64,000 nucleotides of DNA from Cytophagales bacterium. Lineage in GTDB: Bacteria; Bacteroidota; Bacteroidia; Cytophagales; 172606-1. The translations under genes and the position numbers were made by a program. Below the pieces are notes generated by a model. The model was not told the origin of the DNA. It did not search any database and worked only from the letters and a program-made list of their open reading frames with translations. Location: positions 1 through 64,000 of the forward strand of contig JAUJNL010000009.1 of NCBI GenBank assembly GCA_030448185.1, written 5' to 3'. This document shows, one piece after another, positions 10,588 through 19,660 of the stretch. Positions within the stretch are counted from its first letter, which is position 1. Each line of letters opens with the position of its first letter.

Positions 10588-11208
10588 CTATTTCAGCGCA
10601 TATACAATGCCCCGGTCCTGCTCCAGTATGGTTAACAGGTGAGCCTCTGCTAAATCAGTCAAAAGTTTCCCGGCACGGCGTTCAGAGACATTAATCAGTT
10701 TAGCATACCGCTTAACGGTAATAAAATCATTGGTTTCCAGGTATTTGAGCAGCATTTTTACGTTAGGTGATTGCAGCAATGCCTTACTCGCTGTTACCGG
10801 TTCCCGGTGGAGTTGCTTCTCCATTGTGCTACCGGCCGGAATGCTCTTGTCGTGCACCCGGATATAGACCTGCCGTTCTCCACTTATATGCCGGACAAAA
10901 TGAGGCTTTTGGTTACTTTCCTCAATTCGAATGAGCAGCACATGCATTTCTTCCTCGTATTGGCTCTCGTACAAAACATCAATAGGGGGACTGCACACGC
11001 TCCCGGCAGCTTGCTCAATTTTACTCATTTCCTCCGCCTCAGAAAGGATGCCGCTTATTTGGCCATCATCTTCCACGCCGATTAATAAAACGCCGCCCCG
11101 GGTATTGGCAAAGGCCGCCAAGGTCCGGGCAATGCGTTGTGCGCTGTCAATTGTGCTTTTAAACTCCAGTGTAATTCCTTCTCCCGCTTCTATCAGTTTT
11201 TTAAGCAT
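10588..11208 (-). CDS. AlbA_2 (Schlafen-like, divergent AAA_4) domain HTH protein
   Basis: EGITLEFKSTIDSAQRIARTLAAFANTRGGVLLIGVEDDGQISGI; C-terminal winged-HTH-like region. Confidence 0.75.
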   Translation of the reverse strand: MLKKLIEAGEGITLEFKSTIDSAQRIARTLAAFANTRGGVLLIGVEDDGQISGILSEAEEMSKIEQAAGSVCSPPIDVLYESQYEEEMHVLLIRIEESNQKPHFVRHISGERQVYIRVHDKSIPAGSTMEKQLHREPVTASKALLQSPNVKMLLKYLETNDFITVKRYAKLINVSERRAGKLLTDLAEAHLLTILEQDRGIVYALK

Positions 11209-11235
11209 GGCTTTTATATAAGGGCCTCACTCTAA

Positions 11236-11325
11236 ATCACCTCTCCACTAGAGAGGGACTTTAATACTAAGATAGTCTGACTCCTCTTCTCTGGAGGAGA
11301 GGGGCCGGGGGTAAATTGTTAAAAT
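11236..11325. repeat. Dispersed hairpin repeat family A, copy 1
   Basis: ctctccactagagagggacttt...gactcctcttctctggaggagaggggccgggggt; related copies at ~42155 and ~62395. Confidence 0.75.
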
Positions 11326-11330
11326 AGGTA

Positions 11331-12329
11331 CTACCGTAGCGGAATTTGCCCAAACTCAACGGGTGCTTCCCCATTTTTAAACGAGGGCCGGGGACGAAGG
11401 TTCAGTACCTGAAACAGCTCTTTATCCTTGTCCTGTTCCGGATTGGGCGTGGTCAGCAGTTTATCACCGGCAAAGATCGAGTTGGCTCCGGCCAGAAAAC
11501 ACAAAGCCTGTTCTTCAGTATTCATACGGACGCGGCCCGCCGACAAACGAACCATTGCTTTCGGCATAATAATCCGGGCAGTGGCAATCATCCGGACCAT
11601 TTCCCATACGGAAACGCGTTCCTGATCTTCCAGTGGGGTACCCTCTACCGGCACTAAGGCATTTACGGGTACCGACTCCGGGTGCTCAGGCAGATTGGCC
11701 AGTACATGCAGCATTCCAATCCGGTCGTCTTCTGACTCTCCCATCCCAATAATGCCACCCGAACAAACTGAAATGCCGCTTTTTCGGACGTGGTTCAGGG
11801 TGTCCAGCCGGTCGTCATAGGTACGGGTAGTGATTATCTCGTCATAAAACTCCTCGCTGGTATCGAGGTTATGGTTATAGGCATACAAGCCGGCGGTCTT
11901 CAGTTTAAAGGCCTGTTCTTCGGTCAGCATCCCCAAGGTGCAGCATACTTCCATACCCAGTTGGTTTACGCCTTTTACCATATCGAGAACCTTATCGAAA
12001 TCGCGGTTGTCGCGGACTTCCCGCCAGGCGGCGCCCATACAAAACCGGGTACTTCCCCCTTCTTTGGCATTCCGGGCAGCGGTCAAAACCTCCTCTACTT
12101 CCATCAGCTTATGCACTTTTACGTTAGTATGATAGCGTGCCGCCTGGGGGCAATAAGCACAATCTTCCGGGCACCCACCGGTCTTTACGGAAAGCAATGT
12201 ACAAACCTGTACTTCTTGTGGATCATGAAACTGTCGGTGGGCAGAGGCAGCTTGATAGATCAGGTCAAGAATGGGGGAGTGGTATATATGGGAAATTTCC
12301 TCGCGGGTCCAGTTATTGCGGATTTGCAT
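11331..12329 (-). CDS. bioB: Biotin synthase
   Basis: [22 protein letters not shown] radical-SAM motif; [31 protein letters not shown]. Confidence 0.97.
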   Translation of the reverse strand: MQIRNNWTREEISHIYHSPILDLIYQAASAHRQFHDPQEVQVCTLLSVKTGGCPEDCAYCPQAARYHTNVKVHKLMEVEEVLTAARNAKEGGSTRFCMGAAWREVRDNRDFDKVLDMVKGVNQLGMEVCCTLGMLTEEQAFKLKTAGLYAYNHNLDTSEEFYDEIITTRTYDDRLDTLNHVRKSGISVCSGGIIGMGESEDDRIGMLHVLANLPEHPESVPVNALVPVEGTPLEDQERVSVWEMVRMIATARIIMPKAMVRLSAGRVRMNTEEQALCFLAGANSIFAGDKLLTTPNPEQDKDKELFQVLNLRPRPSFKNGEAPVEFGQIPLR

Positions 12330-12466
12330 TTTAAAGAAGTTTAGGGTTTTGAGTTTGTAGTTTCCGGTTGAATCTATACAAAAGAGTTGGCTAATAACAT
12401 AGCAAACTCAAACAATACTATGGCTGCTACAGGAAGTATCTGCTCCGAGTAAGCCCAGCAATTGGT

Positions 12467-13164
12467 TTAGGTAGTGTTTGCTACTGTTTGGGTAATTATT
12501 TCCGATAAAGCTTTGGCTTCATTTATCACTTCAGGTGGATACTTATTAAGTTCTAATATTCGGATGGCATTTCTGGTTTTAAGATTACCCGCTTTAAGTT
12601 TATAATCAAAAACAATTTTGTCGTTCTCCACTATTTCAGTAAAGTGATATAGATCAAAAGTATCTTTTAAATATTCTGTTAGCTCTATATCATGGGTAGA
12701 AACAAAAACAATATGCGGCCCTTTATTTAAATACGCAAGCACTGCTTTTCCGGCTGCAATTCGCTCAACGGTATTAGTGCCTTTAAAGATTTCATCCAGC
12801 AAGAACAATGATTGAACTTCAGATTGAGATTCTTCAATCATATCTTTAATGGTAAGTACTTCTTCAAAATAATAGCTCTTTTTGCTTAACAAATCGTCGG
12901 TGATCCGGATAGCCGAAAATACTCTCAGTGGAGGCATTATAAATTCACTGGCAAAACAGGTATCAATGGTTTGGGCAAGGATCGCATTAATACTTCGTCA
13001 AAGTCCAAATCGCGATACGTCTTATCCGAAATAACATGAATGGTGTTTTCCTTAGTACTACTTGTAAAGTATTGTTCAATTTGAGAGAAATTAAAGGTTT
13101 CTTGCTTTGGCTTACCATAGCTGTCTTTCAAAAACGCTTTTACCTTTCTTTTTGACTGCAACAC
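12467..13164 (-). pseudogene. MutS-like mismatch-repair-family protein remnant with internal deletion
   Basis: N-side fragment ...KTYRDLDFDEV fused to INAILAQTIDTCFASEFIMPPLRVFSAIRITDDLL...SLFLLDEIFKGTNTVERIAAGKAVL; Walker A/core absent. Confidence 0.75.
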
Positions 13165-13336
13165 TTCTTTTTAATTTTCACAGTACAATGGAATAAAAAC
13201 CACTTTGACTTTTCCTGTCATTCCCTCTGAGAATAACAATGAAAATGAAGCATACTACCTCCTTCAAATCCAAACCATAAATTCGAAACCTTCAATTACG
13301 ATCTCGAAATTAGACAAATATAGGCTGGTTAAACAA

Positions 13337-13371
13337 AAACCCCCAAAGCTAGAGGACTTTGGGGGCATAGT
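13337..13371 (-). terminator. Rho-independent terminator of sppA
   Basis: On the minus strand: CCCCCAAAGTCC-tctag-CTTTGGGGGTTTTTGTTT. Confidence 0.85.
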
Positions 13372-13390
13372 ATAGAAAGAAATTGAAATG

Positions 13391-15160
13391 TTAGTCGAGC
13401 CGGATATCAAACGGCATCCGGGCTTGTATACCCTGCAGGTATTGCAGATCACGAACCTGCTTCACGTAAGGTGTTAGGATGCCAAACTGACGTTCCATTA
13501 CCCGGTCTTCCTCTTCATCACTCCACTGCGATAATATTTCTTCCGCAAATGATTTCTGCTCAGGCAGGTACCGCACCCGGTAGTCTCCATCCTTTAATTT
13601 CGCCGCCTTTGCCGCAATTTTAATCGCTTCATCCAGTCCACCTAATATGTCTACCAAACCATTTTGCTTGGCTTCTGCTCCGGACCACACCCGGCCGGAA
13701 GCAATTTTAAGCAATGCTTCTTGTGACATATCCCGTCCGGCCGCGGCCTTTTTAGTGAAATCATCGTAGCCTTTTTCGATCTCCTGCTGAATTACCTTCC
13801 GCTCAAACTCAGTCAGAGGCCGGGTCGGCAAGCCCAAATCAGCGTAGGCATTGGTTTTCACCCCGTCTACCGTTATCCCCAGTTTGTTCTTCAGAAAATC
13901 TTCGACATTGAATAGAACTCCAAAAATACCAATAGAGCCCGTGATGGTATTGGGATGTGCTACAATCGTATCGCAGGCCATAGCCATATAATAGCCGCCC
14001 GAAGCTGCTACGTCTGACATAGAAGCAATGACCGGCTTTACTTTTTTAGCCAGCATCACCTCACGCCACATTACATCGGAAGCTAATTTGCTGCCGCCGG
14101 GAGAGTTAATACGGAGCACAATGGCTTTTACTCTGTCGTCCACGCGAGCCCTGCGAATCGCTTCAGCAATTTTATCCGAGCCAATCACATCATTACCGCC
14201 TTTGCCGCTCTGAATGCTGCCAGAAGCCACAATTACGGCAATACGCCGGCTAATATCGCCTTCCTTCACGTGCTTCTCCGCCTTCAGGTATTTACTCAGC
14301 CCGATAAATTTCAACTTCTTCTTGGTATCCAGACCCAGTTTCTTCTTGATTACCGCTTCCACTTGGTCGTAGTAGCCAACGTTGGTCACCAGCTTATATT
14401 TCAAGGCGTCTTCCGGCTGGCGGATCAGCAGCGAATCGGCCAGCCGGTTCAGTTCAGATACGGACAGATTACGGGCTTTGGCAATATTGCTGAAAGAGTG
14501 GTTGTTAATAGAGCTCAGGAAAGACCTGGTCTGTAACTCATTGGCTTCGCTCATGTCTTCGCGGAAGAAGGGTTCCACGGCACTTTTGTATTCGCCCACC
14601 CGGAATATTTCGGGCTTGATATCTAATTTCTCGAAAGTGCCTTTCAGAAAAGTGATCTGGGACGACAGGCCATTCAACTCCAGAGCCCCATCGGGGTTCA
14701 GAAAAATCTGATCTGCTACGGAAGCCAGGTAGTAGCCTTTCTCACTGTACACCTCACCGTAAGCAATCACCCACTTTTTGGACCGTTTAAAGTCGAGCAA
14801 AGCCGTGCGGATTTCTTCCAGGGAGGCATACCCCGCATCCAGCGTCATATTTACATCCAGATAGATTCCTTTAATACTAGGATCTAGCTTGGCATTGGCG
14901 ATTGCCTGACGAATCTGAACCAATCCCATTCCGCTGTTATCCGGGCCAAAAGGAATATCAAGTTCATCAAAAGGATTGTCCTGCGCCCTTTCCACCACCG
15001 GCTCGTCAAAACTCAGCTTCAATACGGAATTTTCTTCCACCGCTACCGGCTTATCAGAAGATGCCGCCGATCCAATACCAATGAGAATAAAAAGCATCAG
15101 AAAGAAAAATACAACCAGTCCTACAACGGTTGCGAGTACAAACTTCAGAAATTGTAACAT
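13391..15160 (-). CDS. sppA: Signal peptide peptidase SppA, 67K type
   Basis: VKAIVLRINSPGGSKLASDVMWREV; KPVIASMSDVAASGGYYMAMACDTIVAHPNTITGSIGIFG. Confidence 0.92.
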   Translation of the reverse strand: MLQFLKFVLATVVGLVVFFFLMLFILIGIGSAASSDKPVAVEENSVLKLSFDEPVVERAQDNPFDELDIPFGPDNSGMGLVQIRQAIANAKLDPSIKGIYLDVNMTLDAGYASLEEIRTALLDFKRSKKWVIAYGEVYSEKGYYLASVADQIFLNPDGALELNGLSSQITFLKGTFEKLDIKPEIFRVGEYKSAVEPFFREDMSEANELQTRSFLSSINNHSFSNIAKARNLSVSELNRLADSLLIRQPEDALKYKLVTNVGYYDQVEAVIKKKLGLDTKKKLKFIGLSKYLKAEKHVKEGDISRRIAVIVASGSIQSGKGGNDVIGSDKIAEAIRRARVDDRVKAIVLRINSPGGSKLASDVMWREVMLAKKVKPVIASMSDVAASGGYYMAMACDTIVAHPNTITGSIGIFGVLFNVEDFLKNKLGITVDGVKTNAYADLGLPTRPLTEFERKVIQQEIEKGYDDFTKKAAAGRDMSQEALLKIASGRVWSGAEAKQNGLVDILGGLDEAIKIAAKAAKLKDGDYRVRYLPEQKSFAEEILSQWSDEEEDRVMERQFGILTPYVKQVRDLQYLQGIQARMPFDIRLD

Positions 15161-15264
15161 AACGATTAATGAGCGTAATTTTAGAGCAAAGAAAAATAGA
15201 AGTAAGGAGATGAATATACAATATATTCCGTAATTCGAGCTTTAAAGGGCAATCTTCTTACATT

Positions 15265-15410
15265 GAAGCTGTTTAGACTTTTCGAGAAGGAGGTTAAAAT
15301 GGTATTGAGGATACAACTTTCGTCGGTTATGAGAATAGTTCTCAAAACCGACACTTATCGGACAAAACCCTATCCGAAATGTACTCTTTTAGAAAAGGCT
15401 AAACAGCTTC
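15265..15410. other. Candidate structured element (nested inverted repeats, ~146 bp) between divergent sppA and folK
   Basis: Outer arms GAAGCTGTTTAGaCTTTTC / GAAAAGgCTAAACAGCTTC; inner GTCGGTT...AACCGAC and CGGACAAAACCCTATCCG hairpins. Confidence 0.5.
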
Positions 15411-15459
15411 TTTATTAAATGTACCAAACAGTTCTCTCAATTTTGTTTTTTTTACACGA

Positions 15460-15951
15460 ATGGCGCATACAGCCTGCTTACTGCTTGGCACCAATTTGGG
15501 TGACCGGAACGAAAATCTGCTGACCGCCAGAACGGCCTTAGCGAAGGAAACCGGAAAAATAAAGGTGGTTTCAGCCATTTATGAAACTGCCGCCTGGGGT
15601 ATCACCGATCAGCCGCCTTTCTGGAACCAGGTACTGCTGCTTCGCACCCCCCTCACTCCGGAAGCATTGCTGCGGCAGATACACGTAGTTGAGCTGGCTA
15701 CCGGCCGGGAGCGGCAGACACGCTGGGCAGCCCGCACGCTGGATATTGATATTCTGTATTATGACTCGGCCATACTGGAAACGGATTCTCTGACCATACC
15801 TCATCCGCAGATTCCCTTCCGCCGGTTTACCTTGGTGCCTCTGGCCGAAACCATTCCCGACTATATTCATCCCGTTTTACAAAAGACCAATCAGGAGTTG
15901 CTTTTTGCCTGTACCGACCCACTCGAAGTACGCAAGCTGGACGAGGTTTAG
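15460..15951 (+). CDS. folK: 2-amino-4-hydroxy-6-hydroxymethyldihydropteridine pyrophosphokinase
   Basis: LLLGTNLGDRNENL; YETAAWGITDQPPFWNQVLLL; RWAARTLDIDILYYD. Confidence 0.95.
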   Translation: MAHTACLLLGTNLGDRNENLLTARTALAKETGKIKVVSAIYETAAWGITDQPPFWNQVLLLRTPLTPEALLRQIHVVELATGRERQTRWAARTLDIDILYYDSAILETDSLTIPHPQIPFRRFTLVPLAETIPDYIHPVLQKTNQELLFACTDPLEVRKLDEV

Positions 15952-15954
15952 TGA

Positions 15955-16003
15955 ATACAAACAAAACTGGTAAGCTACCCTAGCCCTACCAGTTTTGTTT
16001 GTA
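15955..16003. terminator. Bidirectional terminator between convergent genes
   Basis: ATACAAACAAAACTGGTA ... (T)ACCAGTTTTGTTTGTAT. Confidence 0.8.
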
Positions 16004-16057
16004 TCTATAACTGCAATACCGCTTAATCAATCAGGTCCCATCGCAGAGGTCATACTA

Positions 16058-17994
16058 TCAGGATTGCTCCGGCTCGGAAATCTTGTCCAGCCGTTCATAT
16101 ATTGAATTGTTGCTTACGTACTCAGGTACAATTCGCTTCATTTTCACAATGACTGAGTCGTTATCCTGTAAAGTCAGCAGGTGCTGCAACTCATTGAGAT
16201 GCTGCTGAATAAGGGTAAAATCGTATTCGCGCACCTTAGCAATCATGATCTGCGGATGGTGGGTAGGAATGGTGTTTTCCTCGTCACTCAGCAGTTCTTC
16301 ATACAGCTTTTCGCCAGGGCGCAAACCGGTGAATACTAATTGAATGTCTTTGCCCAGGGTTAAACCCGACAGACGAATCATTTTCTTGGCCAGATCCACA
16401 ATCCTGATCGGTTTCCCCATATCGAAGAGATAAATCTCACCTCCACTACCCATACTACCTGCTTCCAGCACCAACTGACACGCTTCGGGAATGGTCATGA
16501 AATAACGGGTAATTTCCGGGTGGGTCACCGTAACGGGTCCACCTCCCATAATCTGCTTCTGAAAACGGGGAATTACGGAGCCATTACTACCTAATACGTT
16601 ACCAAAACGGGTAGTAATAAAGCGGGTGTGAGGCAGTATCTCATGCTGTTGCCGGCTGGCCAGTTCAAAATTCAGCGCCTGAATATAGATCTCCGCAATG
16701 CGTTTGGAGGCTCCCATCACACTGGTCGGGTTTACGGCCTTGTCCGTGGAGATCATCACAAATTTATCAGCATGATAATGGGCTGCCAGGTCGGCCACTA
16801 TTTTAGTACCAATGATATTGGTTAGTACGGCTTCTGCCGGGTTTTCCTCCATTACGGGCACGTGTTTGTAGGCGGCGGCGTGAAACACGATGTCCGGCTT
16901 ATACTTCCGGAAAATTTTTCCCATCCTTTCAATATTGGTAATGTTGCAAAGGATGGTCCGGAAGTAAAAATTATGTGATTTTTCGGCTAACTCCAGTTCC
17001 AGGTCGTAGGTAGCTGATTCGGCCTGGTCTACCAAAATAAGCTTCTCGGGCCGGAATATAATTATCTGCCTGGCCAGCTCACTCCCGATTGATCCGGCGG
17101 CACCGGTAATAAGTACCGTTTTTCCTTCAATATTTTCCTTAATCAGGGTTTTATCCAGGTGAATAGGTAGGCGGCCCAGTACATCCTCAATATTGACATC
17201 TTTAATCTGCTTAAGGCTAAGCTCCCCATTGATCCATTTATGCACCGGCGGAATATTACGGACCTGTACATTATACGCCAGACACAAATCAATGATCTCT
17301 TTCTTACGATCCGGAGTAATTTCCTGAATGGCAATAATCAGAATTTCAACTTTCTTCTGCTTGATCAGCCTATGCAGTACTTCCGGAGTGTTCTGTAAAA
17401 TATTCACTCCGTCGATCCGGTTACCCGCCTTTGAAGTGTCATCATCCACAAAGGCAATAACATTCAGGTGGGTATCTTTATCCTGCGAAATAGTACGCTT
17501 GGTAATTACTCCCGCCTCACCAGCACCGTAAATGATGACGTTAATTTTCTCACTTTGCTGATTTTTCCATTCCAGATAAATCGTTTTCACCAGTATCCGG
17601 AAGGCTCCCATTCCCAGCATTGACACGCAGTAGTCAATAATGAGGATGGAAACCGGAATGAAGTAGGTATTAAGGAAATACTGGTAAAAGCCATTAATCG
17701 CAAAAAGACCAGCAGATTGAAAGTCAATGCCTGAAAAATACGTAAGGCATCTTCCACACTGGTGTAGCGGATAATGCCGGCATAACTCTGGGTAACCAGG
17801 AAAAATATAATTTTACTGCCGATGATACAGGCAAGCAAAGCCAGAAATTCTGACCAGATTATCTCTTCCCACTCAAAATTAAATCGTAATGCATAAGCGA
17901 TGAGGAAGGAGAAAATACATGTAATAATATCAATTTGGAGTACCGTCCACCTGGGTATTACCTTAATTAAATGAAAAAGATTAAAATACTTCAT
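16058..17994 (-). pseudogene. Nucleoside-diphosphate sugar epimerase/dehydratase (CapD/WbpM/FlaA1 type), split by a 1-nt homopolymer frameshift near 17700
   Basis: IEGKTVLITGAAGSIGSELARQI, FHAAAYKHVPVMEENPAEAV, MISTDKAVNPTSVMGASKR; N-terminal TM part in another frame; restoring one T gives LVFFAINGFYQYFLNTYFIPVSILIIDY. Confidence 0.9.
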
Positions 17995-18172
17995 ACCTGT
18001 TTTTGATCAAAGCACTACTCTCCGGATGAATGGTAAATGTTGAATGCTGAATTATTACATGGTCAAATTGTTAGATGGTCATAAGGTTCAAAGCAGGAGT
18101 CTAACAATGTAACCATCTAACAATTCAGCAATACCCCATGAGAATTTAGCATTTAAAATGTACCATTGTCAA

Positions 18173-19045
18173 CTATTCCACCTGCGCAGTAGTGACTTCT
18201 GCATTAATTTTTTTACTAGTCCTTGTAAAACTTTACCCGGGCCACATTCAATGAAAGTATCTGCTCCATCACCAATCATATGCTCAATCGTCTGGGTCCA
18301 TCGCACCGGGGCAGTTAATTGGGCTATTAGGTTAGCTTTAATAGTTTCGGTATCCGTAGCTGGCAATGCATTGACATTTTGATATACCGGACAACTCGGT
18401 TGGCGAAACACCGTGTTTCTAATGGCTACTGCTAATTCTTCACGGGCAGGCTCCATTAATGGCGAGTGAAATGCGCCGCCAACCGGCAGCGGTAGTACCC
18501 GCTTGGCACCAGCTTCCTTTAGCTTGATTCCTGCCTCTTCTACTCCTTTAAAAGAGCCGGATATTACCAATTGGCCGGGACAGTTATAATTAGCGGCTAC
18601 GACTATTTCACTTATTTGCGCACATACTTGTTCAACCACGTCATCGCCAAGTCCTAAAACGGCAGCCATAGTAGAAGGATTCATTTCGCAGGCTTTTTGC
18701 ATGGCAGCAGCCCGTTGGGATACCAACCGGAGTGCATCCTCAAATTGCAGTACGCCATTGGCTACCAGCGCGGAAAACTCTCCGAGGGAATGCCCGGCTA
18801 CCATATCAGGGGCAAATTCGGGGCAATACTGGCCAGAATAACAGAGTGCAGAAATATAGCAGGTTGGGTAACGTTGGTTTGTTTCAATTGTTCATCAGTG
18901 CCGCTAAACATGGCATCTGTGATGCGAAAGCCAAGAATCTCATTCCCTCGTTCAAACAATTCTTTTGCCTTAGCTGACTGCTCATAGATATTTTTGCCCA
19001 TTCCCACAAATTGGGAACCTTGGCCGGGAAAACATATGCCTTCAT
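18173..19045 (-). pseudogene. fabD: ACP S-malonyltransferase, coding frame broken three times by 1-nt contractions
   Basis: MKAYVFPGQGSQFVGMGKNIYEQ (needs +1 T), HSVILASIAPEFAPDMVAGHSLGEFSALVANG (needs +1), VKKINAEVTTAQVE* (needs +1 A); GHSLGE active-site motif. Confidence 0.9.
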
Positions 19046-19133
19046 CTATAATTTCTGAAATTTTACTGCTGCAAAGTAGCCCATTAATCCCCGCAATACC
19101 AACTTTCCTTAGCTTGCTGCATCTTCACCTCTA

Positions 19134-19526
19134 TTATACCTGAAACCGCTGCTCAAGTTCTGGAGTGGGTATCCGGCAGGTTTCACTTTGCCCAAAAATC
19201 CGGTAACGGTTACGCGCCACATAGTTATAGAAGACATCGCGGATAAAAGCAGGAATCACCTTAAATATACTAAGTAAAGGCCAGAAGCCGCGTAAATGCC
19301 TGACAATTTCCAGAACAGCTCCCGAACGGGTGAAAATTTTCCCTTCTTGAATCAATACGATTGAATTCAGTGCTGCATCATCTATTCCAAAGGGCCGCAG
19401 CAGTTCCCGCGCCTTTTCTGACTGTAGCGGCACAAACCGGAAACGCCCTCCAGGATCACGGTCAATGATGAAATTGACAACACCATTGCACAAGTTACAG
19501 ACACCATCGAAAAGTATTATGCTCAT
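19134..19526 (-). CDS. DCC-family thiol-disulfide oxidoreductase (DUF393)
   Basis: MSIILFDGVCNLCNGVVNFIIDRDPGGRFRFVPLQSE, DGVCNLC motif. Confidence 0.9.
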   Translation of the reverse strand: MSIILFDGVCNLCNGVVNFIIDRDPGGRFRFVPLQSEKARELLRPFGIDDAALNSIVLIQEGKIFTRSGAVLEIVRHLRGFWPLLSIFKVIPAFIRDVFYNYVARNRYRIFGQSETCRIPTPELEQRFQV

Positions 19527-19660
19527 ATAGGTTTTTATAGGTACTACCAAACAACACATAACCAACGCCGGAAGGTTTCTGGAACCCGTTGACGTTGGTT
19601 ATGAGTAGCTGTTAATTATTAGCTGTCAGCCTACAGCCTAGTGTTTTAAAACACGAATAG

